Shown: piece by piece, positions 1 through 9,896 of the stretch
Layout of the letters: each line of letters begins with the position of its first letter
How positions within the stretch are numbered: the stretch's first letter is position 1
DNA from: Stentor coeruleus
Taxonomy: Eukaryota; Ciliophora; Heterotrichea; Heterotrichida; Stentoridae
NCBI GenBank assembly: GCA_001970955.1
Contig: MPUH01000302.1
Location: 1 to 64,000 of the forward strand
Reading direction: 5' to 3'
Length of the DNA: 64,000 nt
Position numbers and translations under genes: made by a program
Notes under the pieces: generated by a model
The model's database searches: none
The model's input: the letters and a program-made list of their open reading frames with translations, nothing else
Told to the model about the DNA's origin: nothing

Positions 1-547
1 ATCTCCTAAGCCTGTGCCTAAATCACTGGTGGGACCTAAGAAAAATTTTTCATCATCCTAAGCCTGTGCCTAAATCACTGGTGGGACCTAAGAAAAATTT
101 TTCATCATCAAGAAACAAGAAAAAGAAAACTCTAGTTGTACCTCTTAATTCTGTGCCTAAATCTCCAGTAGAACCTAAGAAGAAATTTTCTACATCTTAA
201 ATCTTTGCCTACATCTCCGAACGAAAATAAGAAGAAAATTTTAACATCCTATTCCTGTGCCTAAATCTCCAGTGGGACCTAAGAAGAAATTTTCATCATC
301 AAGCAACAAGAAAAAGAAAACTCTAGTTGTACCTCTTAATTCTGTGCCTAAATCTCCAGTAGAACCTAGGAAGAAATTTTCATCATCAAATAATAAGAAA
401 AAGAAGACTCCAGTTATACCTCCTATGCCTGTGGTTTGTCTATATCTTATTGATGCATCTCTTAATTCTGATTATAAGCGTTCTTGGCTACTTAAAATTA
501 TCTTCCAAGCCCATCTCATAAACACAAAATACCAATTCTACCTTTAA
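1..547 (+). pseudogene. Degenerate lysine/proline/serine repeat region
   Basis: Repeats of a motif reading roughly VPKSPVGPKKKFSSS, followed by a lysine run and a VVPLNS-type linker, occur several times (for example near 65-200 and 255-405). The best-preserved stretch is open from about 257 to 544 and then turns into a non-repetitive tail. The frame is broken between copies, so no complete gene can be drawn and there is no convincing start. It is in the same frame as the cyclin downstream and could be its eroded N-terminus, or the tail of a gene that begins left of the window. This is inference; the repeats themselves are clearly visible. Confidence 0.4.
5..108. repeat. Perfect 52-bp tandem duplication
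   Basis: Bases 5-56 are repeated exactly at 57-108. The period of 52 is not a multiple of three, so the second copy is out of frame with the first. The copies are identical, unlike the diverged PKSP repeats around them, which points to a very recent duplication or an assembly error near the contig end. Confidence 0.85.
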
Positions 548-742
548 AAAATCATTCACCAATTCAAATCTGACAAAATCTGCCAATATATTTCTAAACT
601 TAAAACTCAAGCTAAATCACAAGTCGTTGAGAATTCATATAAATTTAAAAATGCATGAAGAAAATTTTGAAAATCTTTCAACTAAATCTTAAATAAGCCT
701 CTCTGAAACAAGAAAATTTGGTACAGACCTAACAAAACTAGC

Positions 743-1579
743 AACAAACAAAAGATGCACAGCAAGTAAAAGCCTTAAAAAAATAATTTAAGTACATCTG
801 AAGACTTTTTCACCGAAATATATAAGATACTGCATAATACTGAAGTAAACGGTCTGCCAAGTCCTGATTATATGCATGGTCAAATTGATATAAACGCTAA
901 TATAAGAGGAATTTTAATAGACTGGCTTGTGACAATGCAGTAAAAAATGCGTTTTAATCCTGAGACTTTATTCCTTACCATGAATATCATAGACAGATAT
1001 TTAGAAAAAACTAAAATCAGCAGAAAAGATCTTCAACTTGTTGATATTTGTGCTATGTTTATAGCTTGTAAATATGAAGAAAGTGTAGTCCCAGAGATAA
1101 AATATCTTATTTATATAACTGTAAATGCTTATTCAGAAAAACAGGTTATTGCTATGGAGTTTAACATGATCATGGTTTTGAATTTCAATTTTACTATTGT
1201 CACGTCATTGAAGTTCCTTGAAAGATATGCGAATATATTAAGTTTTGGGCCTCAAGAGTATTATTTGGCTAGGTACTTTTTAGAGCTTACTCTTGTTGAT
1301 TATACTTTTCTTAAATATAAACCTTCAGCTATAGCAGCTTCTGCTATGTTTTTGGTTGATAGATATAGGAGAAAGTGTGAGAATTTTATATATCCGAATG
1401 ATATACCTTATTGTTATTTGGAGATTAGAGATTGTATGATAGATTTAGTTTATTTGATTGGTAAAGCTCAGAATATGTCGTTGCAAGGGATTAAAAATAA
1501 GTATATGGCTGAGAGCTGTATGGAAGTGAGTAAAATAGATCCGAATTGCTGCTTTTTGGTAGAAGTAGAATCTTTATGA
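743..1579 (+). pseudogene. Cyclin (B/A-like) with a stop codon inside the cyclin box
   Basis: The frame shows a classic cyclin N-box: RGILIDWLV, then a TAA at 941-943, then KMRFNPETLFLTMNIIDRYL, followed by CAMFIACKYEES and a cyclin C-terminal domain ending in TGA. Cyclins bind and activate cyclin-dependent kinases. Aligned with cyclin B, the TAA occupies exactly one residue position, and no GT...AG intron of 15-17 nt can remove it. The frame is open upstream only to 743, with a TAG at 740-742 and no clear ATG. An ATG follows the stop at 947, but a protein starting there would lack the conserved first helix. The simplest reading is a recent pseudogene or a one-base sequence error; everything downstream is intact. 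Confidence 0.7.
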
Positions 1580-2302
1580 ATAATTATTTTAATGTTTGAA
1601 GATTATGTAGGAAGTTTTGGATTGGGAATTTAATGATGATTATGAATGAGTGTTGTGAATAGAGTGTATTAAGATGTTGTGATATATGTGATATGAGGTA
1701 GTTAGGATAATTTATAGAAATTATAATATGAAATTGGGTTTGGAATTTGATAAAAATTTTTTTTTTTTTTGGCTACTTGTGGATTTGGGGGGAAATTAGA
1801 GGGATAAATGATAGTAATAAGATTTTAATTATATTGCGGATAGGAGGGTTATTAGAAGGATAAATGCTAGAAATAAGATTTGATTTATATTAGTAAATAT
1901 TAAATAAAGTTATATTGCATGATAAGAGTATTTAGTAAATATACTTACAAGTAAATAATGAAGATTATATATTCTTAAATATAAATTCTATTCTTAAATC
2001 ACACTTTTCTTTTAATAAACATCTTATTTGCATAAAAGTATCTAAATATAACTCCAACATAAAAAAACCCCTATTTGCTCTTAACTATCATAAACATACC
2101 AGGATATCATCAATTCTTATTCATAGCACATCCTATTACAAAATCCCAAATCAAACTTTATAATCCTATTTCTACTTAATTAATCATTTCAATCCCTAAA
2201 ATAATCTACTATTAGCAAAAAAAAAAATATTGAATTAAGCTCAATGCATTTCCCTATAATAATCATAAAACCTTATTCTAAATTTCAGATATTAATTATA
2301 TA
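1580..2302. other. Intergenic, between two convergent genes
   Basis: No coding signal. The left half is G-rich and almost C-free on the plus strand, the right half C-rich and G-poor. It contains a poly-T tract near 1757-1770 and an imperfect direct repeat (1795-1838 and 1851-1894). Confidence 0.6.
1795..1894. repeat. Imperfect 56-bp-period direct repeat
   Basis: Two copies beginning attaga.ggataaatg at 1795 and 1851 share most positions over about 44 bases. They are non-coding and probably an old tandem duplication. Confidence 0.6.
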
Positions 2303-4243
2303 CTAACTAGTCATATTATTCAGATCTTTCAAACAGTTAAGCAGCTCAACTTGGTAATTAAACTTACCCAAAATATCGCTAAAAACTCCAATGGCAAATA
2401 TTCTCGCTGAGTTCAAGCATATTGGGCAATTTTCTTCAAAAGTTACACACTTAGAGCATATAGTGTGTTCGCAAGGTATCATCAAATACTCAGAAACCCT
2501 TTCTTTTTTACAATTGTTACAATAAATCGCATCAGATATTTCATGTATATTTTTTTCCAACATAGTAATTATCTTCCCATTTTCCCCACTTGACCCAATA
2601 TCCAACTCATTTTCTGTGATTTTACTGAGTTTTGTTTCTAAGACTCCAATTGTTTTTGACTTATTTTCTAATGAGTTTTTATAATATTCTAAGCTTTTCA
2701 TCAGTCTATCATTTTCAGTTTTTATATTGTTGTACTTTTCTTCTAATTCAGAGCTTTTTACTTGTAGTCTAGAGATTGTTTCTTTGCTAAAAGCAGCGTT
2801 TTGCTCATGTTCGCGAATTGTGTAATTTTTTTTCATTTTGATTGAGTCCGCTACTTTTGATGAGATACTGAGTTTCTCTTTTTCAATTTTTTCAGTCAAT
2901 ACTTGTAGTCTAGAGATTGTTTCTTTGCTAAAAGCAGCGTTTTGCTCATGTTCGCGAATTGTGTAATTTTTTTTTATTTTGATTGAGTCCGCTACTTTTG
3001 ATGAGATACTGAGTTTCTCTTTTTCAATTTTTTCAGTCAAATTTATAATTTTTTCCTTAAGCCTTCTTTTCTTTTCTCTCCATTTATTTTTACTCTTACT
3101 GAAAACTGTTTTTAAATCGTGGACTTCTGCTTTAAGTGAAGAATTTTCTTTAGAGACAATTTCAGATTGCTGTTTTAAAGAGTCTGTTAAGCTTTTAAGT
3201 GAGTCTAATTCTTTGCAGCCATTTTCAAATGTTTGAGCTTTGTTTTGTTCAGTAGCAAGGTTTTGGATTGAAAATTTCAGTTGGGAATTTGCTTCGAATA
3301 TTTTATTGTTGAGTTCTGTGTTATCGTTTTTTAAAGTTTGAAGTTCAGTTTCAAGGATTTTAACTGTTTCAGCATACCTTTTTCTTTGAAGGTCAGTCTT
3401 AGAAAGCAAATTGGATATTTGGTCAAGTTCTAGATTTTTAATATGAAGCTCTTCTCTTATGCTGTTTACTTCCTTATCACTTTTAGTAAGTTCAATCTGA
3501 AGCTTTATTTTCATCTCTTCAAGCTGGGATTTATAAAAATTAATTGTCAGAGCTGACTTGTCATAATCTGACAACTTGCTATCACTACTTTTAGCCATAT
3601 AACTCTCATTCATAGACTTCTCCAAAACCATCAAATTATATTTTTCTTCTAAATCATGATATTTTTTTTTCTCATTCTCTAAATTCTCTTTATAAACTCC
3701 ATCATCATCTTGACAAGTTATAACAATTTCAGGGTTTTTATCAATCCGATATTTTTTAGACTTAATCGGAACAATTGATAGATTTTTTCCTTGGCTTTCA
3801 TTATCAGAACTTAAAGTACCAGTAATTTTTTTTGTAAATCTCCTGGCAAATGGTTCATGATGATATTCGTTTGTATCATGAAAAGGATTATCATTTGTTA
3901 TGCTTATAGGGGATATATCATCTGGCTCAGTTTTAATATTTTGAGATTTTGGCTCTTCTTTATGCCAGTCAAAGTCTTCGATTTTGTGACGATTTAGGAT
4001 ATCATCACCAAGTTTGTTAAGAGCTAAGTTGTGTAAGGATTTATTGGATTTTCTGTCTAAAGTTGAAGATTTTGAAGTTTCTTCAATGGTGTTTGGGGTT
4101 CTTGGGGACCTTGGAGTTAATTGAAGGGAAGGTTTTGTCAATTGAGGCAGTTTTACCAAACCTAATAAGGGTGAACTAGGCATTTTGCGGTATGGGCCAT
4201 TGTTGTCGTTACTTTTTATCGCGTTATTTTTCTTTTTCATCAT
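2303..4243 (-). CDS. Coiled-coil protein with C-terminal C3HC4 RING finger
   Basis: 646 residues. The first 120 are basic and rich in Ser/Pro. Residues about 190-560 are a long charged coiled coil. A RING finger lies at 575-609: C575-x2-C578-x12-C591-x-H593-x2-C596-x2-C599-x6-C606-x2-C609. RING fingers usually act as E3 ubiquitin ligases, with the coiled coil for oligomerisation or targeting, so an E3 role is likely; the substrate is unknown. The coiled coil contains a near-exact tandem duplication of 47 residues. The start is the first ATG of the frame and the gene ends with TAG. Its sense-strand 5' flank is C-rich, as for other genes here. Confidence 0.85.
   Translation of the reverse strand: MMKKKNNAIKSNDNNGPYRKMPSSPLLGLVKLPQLTKPSLQLTPRSPRTPNTIEETSKSSTLDRKSNKSLHNLALNKLGDDILNRHKIEDFDWHKEEPKSQNIKTEPDDISPISITNDNPFHDTNEYHHEPFARRFTKKITGTLSSDNESQGKNLSIVPIKSKKYRIDKNPEIVITCQDDDGVYKENLENEKKKYHDLEEKYNLMVLEKSMNESYMAKSSDSKLSDYDKSALTINFYKSQLEEMKIKLQIELTKSDKEVNSIREELHIKNLELDQISNLLSKTDLQRKRYAETVKILETELQTLKNDNTELNNKIFEANSQLKFSIQNLATEQNKAQTFENGCKELDSLKSLTDSLKQQSEIVSKENSSLKAEVHDLKTVFSKSKNKWREKKRRLKEKIINLTEKIEKEKLSISSKVADSIKIKKNYTIREHEQNAAFSKETISRLQVLTEKIEKEKLSISSKVADSIKMKKNYTIREHEQNAAFSKETISRLQVKSSELEEKYNNIKTENDRLMKSLEYYKNSLENKSKTIGVLETKLSKITENELDIGSSGENGKIITMLEKNIHEISDAIYCNNCKKERVSEYLMIPCEHTICSKCVTFEENCPICLNSARIFAIGVFSDILGKFNYQVELLNCLKDLNNMTS
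2760..3041 (-). repeat. In-frame 141-bp tandem duplication inside the coiled coil
   Basis: Bases 2760-2900 and 2901-3041 are nearly identical (I see one mismatch, in a T-run). The unit is 47 codons, so the reading frame and the heptad pattern are broadly kept. The near-identity at synonymous sites means the duplication is recent, or a collapsed/expanded assembly. Confidence 0.9.
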
Positions 4244-5308
4244 AAAATTATATTAGGTCACTAATAATTGTATTAGATAAAAGTTCTTTTAGTTTCAGGG
4301 CAAATTAAATTAATGTTTTAAAAATGATTGATTGGATGAGGAAAATAGCGTAATCTTTATCTAAGTTTTAAAATATGTGATATTTTTTTTTTACTAAAAG
4401 GCTTTTGATATGGTTTTTAAGATAGCTTTCAAGGTTAGAAAGAGAAAAATCATGTTAAGGTTAAGTGTTTAAGAAAACATGATTTTTTCTCAAAAAGTTT
4501 TATTGGTATTATTTGACTAGGATTGATATTGCTTGAAAAGCAGAAGATGAGGATATTGATAGAAGTATTTAAGGATATTAAAGTTAAAAATATGCTTTAG
4601 ACTATATTCTTTTATTTTTTAAGTTAAAAATATGCTTTAGACTATATTCTTTTATTTTTTAAGTTATAATTGCTAGAAAGACTCTAGTTTACTTCTAATA
4701 AATTGTTTGTGAAAATGATTTGCATGAGAAATCATAAACACTACCAGGAATCAAAAATCTTTATTGATTTATTTATTACAAGCAAAAAAGTCTGAATTGT
4801 TTGAAGTCTGGCTCAAAAAAGCTATTCTATAAAGTTTTATAATTACATAACAAATAACTTGGGGTATGCAAAAGTTAGATTAATATCTTATGATTTATAA
4901 GACTAGAAAAAGTATGATTTAACAGGTTTTAAAGTAGATTTCCATGTATTCTTTAACAAATCTCATATTCTATTAACAACTATCGTTTGATTTGCATTAA
5001 ACCTTTTTCATACCATCAAAAAGTTTCTCATCAAATATTTTAATTGCCTCCAATCCCCATTTAATCGATTTTTTATATACTTTTTACTCTTTTAATATTT
5101 TTGCATAACTCTCCAACAATTTTTTTTTCGTATAAACTGACCTAAAAATCAATAAAAAAAAACATATTCTCTATCACCCACTCCTAGTACCATTCATTCT
5201 AATACTTCCTTTATTTATTCCCACAAAACTCATTATAAAATCCTCTAACTTCAAAAAAAAAATCCTATCCTATAATAAACCTTATTCAAATATCAATTCA
5301 AACTATTA
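4244..5308. other. Intergenic, 1.07 kb
   Basis: No convincing coding or RNA signal. The left part is G-rich and C-poor, and from about 4950 rightward it is C-rich and almost G-free. It holds one exact 40-bp tandem duplication at 4581-4660. Confidence 0.6.
4581..4660. repeat. Exact 40-bp tandem duplication
   Basis: Bases 4581-4620 and 4621-4660 are identical, and the unit starts AAGTTAAAAATATGC. Non-coding. Confidence 0.9.
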
Positions 5309-6361
5309 CTAATCCGTTTTATCCTCTTCATCCTGCTGTTCAATTGGGTCAAAATCAAATTCCTCTCTTATATAATCCGCTTGTATCTTAACATGTGCAT
5401 CTGCCATATCCGTATACCATCTTGATTTTTCTAACATAGCCTTAACATCAATTCTCCTTCTAGGCATATCTTTCCTTCTTCCACTACCTTCAATTATATT
5501 AACCTCAGGCACAGGGAAAATTTTATTCGACATAGTGGCCGAGCTATCCCAATGCGTAAACAATGATGAAGTTAAATGTCTTCCTCCATCAACCCTTAAA
5601 ATCTGCCCCGTGATTTTCGAAGCATTTTTCGAGCATAAAAAAACCACAGCTTTAGCAATCTCATCAGGTACAGCAACTCTTTTTAAAGGTGTTGTATCAC
5701 TAACTCTCTTATAAATCCAATTCTGGTCACTTTTTTCCATGTTCAAATAGTTAAAAAGGTTAGTTTTCGTAAGCCCTGGAGCAACAGCATTAACACGTAC
5801 AGGGGCAAGTTCTAAAGCTAAGCATTTCGTAAACATATCAATACCAGCTTTAGTCATACAATAAGAAGTCATTCCTTGTTGAGGACGATTCCCCCATTCA
5901 GCACTAAGATTTACAATACACCCAACACTTTTCATTAAAAAAGGTGCACACATAGAAGTTATATGAAATACTGATCGTAAATTGATGTCAATAAGATAAT
6001 CATGATCTTGAGGGAAAGTACTTTCTAAGTCATTTTCAAAGATCAGACCTGCTGAGTTTATGAGAATATCCAAACCACCTAAAGCTTCAACAACACTTGC
6101 CACAAGATCGTATTGGTTCATATCAATAGCAAAATCACATTGAACTGTTACAGCTTGATGAGGAAACTGTTCACCTATTTCATCAAGAGTGAACTTATCT
6201 CTACCAACCAAAGCTACCCTTGCACCTTGATTTAAAAACCAAAATGCACATGCTCTGCCTATACCACTTGATGCCCCAGTTATCATAATCCTTTTAAGGG
6301 CGAAATATCTTTTTGTCTCATAGTTTTCAAAGTTAGGCCATGATTGTTCTCGTTTGCTCAT
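5309..6361 (-). CDS. Short-chain dehydrogenase/reductase with C-terminal extension
   Basis: 350 residues. Classical SDR signatures are all present: nucleotide-binding TGASSGIG near residue 29, NSAG, the Ser of NLSAEW, catalytic YCMTK, and VAPGLTKT followed by the GGR end of the core. It therefore should reduce or oxidise a carbonyl/hydroxyl with NAD(P)(H); the pattern resembles carbonyl/xylulose reductases, but the substrate cannot be read from sequence. About 75 residues beyond the core (acidic and basic, ending EEDKTD) are unusual for the family. Its ATG is only 61 bp from the divergent coiled-coil gene at 6423, so the two must share a very short upstream region. Confidence 0.9.
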   Translation of the reverse strand: MSKREQSWPNFENYETKRYFALKRIMITGASSGIGRACAFWFLNQGARVALVGRDKFTLDEIGEQFPHQAVTVQCDFAIDMNQYDLVASVVEALGGLDILINSAGLIFENDLESTFPQDHDYLIDINLRSVFHITSMCAPFLMKSVGCIVNLSAEWGNRPQQGMTSYCMTKAGIDMFTKCLALELAPVRVNAVAPGLTKTNLFNYLNMEKSDQNWIYKRVSDTTPLKRVAVPDEIAKAVVFLCSKNASKITGQILRVDGGRHLTSSLFTHWDSSATMSNKIFPVPEVNIIEGSGRRKDMPRRRIDVKAMLEKSRWYTDMADAHVKIQADYIREEFDFDPIEQQDEEDKTD

Positions 6362-6422
6362 AATTTATATATTTTCTTAGGGTAAATTCATACAAACACA
6401 GTTTTTTGATTAGAAATTTAAT

Positions 6423-7589
6423 ATGAGTAATCAGAATTCGATATGTTTGAATTACTTTGAAGATGATAGTTTTGTTGTGAAATCTTTTAACAGGAGTAGG
6501 TTTATAGTCAAAAATTGTAATAAAACTCACTCTAGGCCTGGTTCGAATAAAAAAATCAGTGAGCCGGTGGTTCTTGAAAAAAAAGTGGAATGTTTGGAAA
6601 AAAAACAGGTTTTGTGGAAGGAAAGGGGTCAGGTATGGGATAAGGAAAAAAGGAATTTAGAAAAGGCCCTTAAGAATGTATTGAATATCTAGGCTTGTAA
6701 AGACCCGAATGAGTATTATAGGAATTTGATGAATAATTGGCAGAACTCACAAAAAAAAGTGGTTAAAAAAGACAACTTTTTTGAAAACGGCATTGAACAG
6801 TTGAGGGGGTTTTTAAAGTGGGTGTTAGAACAATCAGGGGAAACACCTTTGAAATATGTTAAGGATTTGGCAAAAGAACAGGTGGGTTTTTTGGATGAAA
6901 TCGAGACAACTTTTTCTTTAAGGAAGCAGTTAATGGATAATCATAAAGATCAGATAATTGAAGAACTTAAACAAGAAAACGAGAAATTGTCAGAAAAAAT
7001 GACGGTTGGGATACAGGATGTTATAAATTCTTTGCAAGAAAAAACTAAAGAAAGTGCTTTGGTGATTGCGTCTTTAGAAAAATCTTTGGAAATTGTTAAA
7101 GTAAGGGATATATAGGAAGATAACGCACTTATGAAGTTGAAAGTTCAGGATTTAAATACGAAAATATCGGTAAAAGATCAAGAAATTGAAGAGTTCAAGT
7201 CGTGTAATGCGATTTTGTGTGAGAGGATTGAGGAGCTTAAAGAAAATATTGAAGTAAAGAAGATGATACATTATTTGCCTATGCAGGAAATAACAGAAAA
7301 CACGGAATTGGTGTTAGAAAGGCTGTTGTTGCAGGTTAAAGATTTGGAAGAAGAAAATATTAGATTGAGAAAATGCTATGAAATAAGCCAGTATGAGTTA
7401 GAAAATTTGAAACTTTTTCAGAAAAATACTGAAAAGGGAAAAGGAGTTTGTAAGAAAATCGACTTTTTTAGTAATAAGAATGCTGTGACACAGACAGTTG
7501 GGAATGTGGAAGGGTGTATAGAGAAGGACTTTTTACAGTTTAGTAGTTGTTTAGCATCTGCTTTGGAGAATTTGTTACAAGGGTATTAA
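6423..7589 (+). CDS. Coiled-coil protein, three exons
   Basis: Exons are 6423-6677, 6693-7100 and 7116-7589, giving 378 residues. Two 15-nt introns, both in phase 0, each end in an in-frame TAG that would otherwise look like a stop. After a short polar N-terminus the protein is mostly charged heptad-like helix (for example EELKQENEKLSEKM and QVKDLEEENIRLRK). I do not recognise a family; a structural or cytoskeletal role is a guess. It is divergent from the SDR gene. The TAA end is followed by a G-rich 3' flank. Confidence 0.85.
6678..6692 (+). other. 15-nt intron (phase 0)
   Basis: GTATTGAATATCTAG, with A at position 10. Removing it joins ALKN to ACKDP and keeps the frame. Confidence 0.9.
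7101..7115 (+). other. 15-nt intron (phase 0)
   Basis: GTAAGGGATATATAG, with A at position 10. Removing it joins LEIVK to EDNAL within a continuous coiled coil. Confidence 0.9.
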
Positions 7590-8409
7590 TATATTTTTAT
7601 TATAAAATATGTGAACAGATTTTGTAGTTTTTCGGCATGAAAAGAGCTTTTTGATAGCTTTTGAGATATGATTTGGATAAGGTTGAAGATTTTCCTTTGA
7701 GGGATATTTAAAGATTTTATTGGTTTATAGGGAAAAAGTTTATATTTCAGGTGGTTTTGTGAAAAAGTTTGCCTATGAGGAATAATTTTTAGGTTGATGA
7801 AATGAGCTTGGTTAGATTATATTAGTTTGATTTTATAGCAAGATGCTATTAGGGTGAAGGTTTTGTTGTGTAGGATTTGATATGCTTTTATTAGTCTTAC
7901 CCTCTCTTCTGCTAATTTTCTTCAACTTCAATCATAAGATATTCCAAGTCCATCATATCATAACATTCTAATCATCAACTCATAAAAATCCTTAAAGCAG
8001 CCCATCTTCCTCTCTCTCAAGCATCATCAAGTCCTCAAACCTTTAACAACCCTTCTTATACTATTCTAAAAAAAATGGAAGATCACAACCCCCAAACTTC
8101 AACACTTTTCCCTAAAGTCTAAATCATAAGTTTCAGCACTTTTCTAATCCCCACCATCCTTTTCATCAATCCCCTATCATCTTTTCCATCATTTCCCCCT
8201 ACATAATTTTATATTAAATTTTTCCACACCAAAAAATTCCACTTCAAAAAACCAAAAATCCCACATAAACTCTTCTCCTCTAACTAATTTTAAATCTTTA
8301 CACTAGCCTATGAAAATCCTATCTTCCTTTTATCTTAAAATCTAAAAAACCCTAAAATCTTAAAGATCTTGCCTTACTTATACCCTAAAAATGAACGGCC
8401 ATAATATTA
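7590..8409. other. Intergenic between two plus-strand genes
   Basis: No gene seen. It switches from G-rich (about 7590-7880) to C-rich and G-free (about 7910-8390); the row 8221-8280 has no G at all. Confidence 0.6.
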
Positions 8410-9735
8410 ATGTCGATTTTCTTGATGATCTTGTCGCTCGGAGCTCTAAACATAGTAAGCTCAGAATCCATGAAATGCAGTCTTAATGACGACTGTGGGC
8501 TTTTTTACGAATGCAAACATGAAGTTTGCTTACACAAATCGTTAACAGCGTCTGAACCATTAGAATACTTAGGTAGTGGGTTAATAGTCCTAATGAGTGC
8601 TTTAGCTAATTCAACAGGAATTGGTGGTGGGGAAATAATGGTCCCACTTTTGATATTATTGTTTTTCTTTGAAACACATTTAGCAATTCCCCTTTCATTG
8701 ATGATCATGCTTGGAAGTAGTTTTATCAATACAGTTCTTAGAATCCCTCGTCGGCATCCAGCTGTAGATAGACCTTTAATCAGTTATGATATTGTCGCTT
8801 ATACTTTATGCCCATTACTTCTTGGATCAACTTTAGGTGTACTTATAAATCGAATTGTCCCTGATTGGTTAATTCTTATGCTAGTCACAGCATTGTTGTT
8901 TTATTTAACAGTACAAATTAGTATGAAAACTGTTGAAACTTTTGATTATACTAGTAAACCACGTAGACCTAGTTTTAACCCTGTAGTTACAGTTGTTGAT
9001 ATTGAAGATAAAATCCAATCTCCTATAATTGAATCTAGGATTTTCCCTTTAAAACCTTGTCTAGCTATGATTTTTATTTACATTTTCGCCTTAGGAAGTA
9101 TCTATCTTAGAGGTGATGTTGAGTCTTTATCCCCAATTGGCATTCAGTATTGCTCTTTAGGGTTCTGGTCTTTGATGAGTTTCCGAGCTTTTATCCTTGT
9201 TATAATCTCAATGCTAGGAATTCATCATCTAATGAAAAATACTCAAGAAATGATAGAAGTCAATTACCAATTCACTCATGATGTTATGTGGAACCTACAA
9301 AATACACTTTTTCTTGCTGGTATTGGGCTTATTGGAGGACTTGGTGTTGGTATGCTTGGTATAGGTGGTGGTGCTATTATGAATCCTGCACTTTTATATT
9401 TGGGTATGAGACCTGATGTTGCCCATGCTACAGCTGGGGCAATGGTATTATTGACTTCATCAGTAACATTGTTTCAGTATTCATTTGCCGGGATGATTTA
9501 TATGGATTATGCAATTTGGTTCTTTTTTTTATCAGTTGCTGGAGCTAGTGTAGGAACTTGGGCTGTGAGTTGGATTGCTGAGAAACTTCAGAAGAAATTT
9601 TTACCTGTGTTGATGCTTGCTGTTGTTTTAGGACTTGCTACGTTGGCCACACCGACTTATGTTATTACGACTATTGTTAATGGACTGAACAATAACAACT
9701 TTCAATATGGATTTAAAGACTTTTGTAAGCCGTAA
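8410..9735 (+). CDS. TauE/SafE-family membrane transporter
   Basis: 441 residues. An N-terminal signal-like helix is followed by a short cysteine-rich segment (Cys at about 23, 29, 35 and 40). Two hydrophobic halves each carry the family's glycine signature: STGIGGGEIMVPLL near residue 68 and GMLGIGGGAIMNPALL near 315. That internal repeat is the hallmark of the TauE/SafE (DUF81) family, proposed to export sulfite, sulfoacetate or similar anions; the substrate here is not known. A hydrophilic loop near residues 180-210 separates the halves. Ciliates and plants often carry such proteins with a luminal N-terminus. Both ends look natural. Confidence 0.88.
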   Translation: MSIFLMILSLGALNIVSSESMKCSLNDDCGLFYECKHEVCLHKSLTASEPLEYLGSGLIVLMSALANSTGIGGGEIMVPLLILLFFFETHLAIPLSLMIMLGSSFINTVLRIPRRHPAVDRPLISYDIVAYTLCPLLLGSTLGVLINRIVPDWLILMLVTALLFYLTVQISMKTVETFDYTSKPRRPSFNPVVTVVDIEDKIQSPIIESRIFPLKPCLAMIFIYIFALGSIYLRGDVESLSPIGIQYCSLGFWSLMSFRAFILVIISMLGIHHLMKNTQEMIEVNYQFTHDVMWNLQNTLFLAGIGLIGGLGVGMLGIGGGAIMNPALLYLGMRPDVAHATAGAMVLLTSSVTLFQYSFAGMIYMDYAIWFFFLSVAGASVGTWAVSWIAEKLQKKFLPVLMLAVVLGLATLATPTYVITTIVNGLNNNNFQYGFKDFCKP

Positions 9736-9896
9736 TGTACTTTTTGATATAATATATTAATATAATGGGTGAGTTTTTAGACTGAAAAAAAAAATAAGAT
9801 TTCTATATTGTAAAAATAAATTTTATCTAAACTATAAAACATACATTTTCATATAAATTTATAAAATAACTTAATCTATTCTCTACACTGCACTAG

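Noticed and set aside
8505-8729. Antisense open frames inside TauE, MDH, cyclase, kinase and other genes
   Set aside because: All lie opposite well-supported conserved genes and lack their own motifs.
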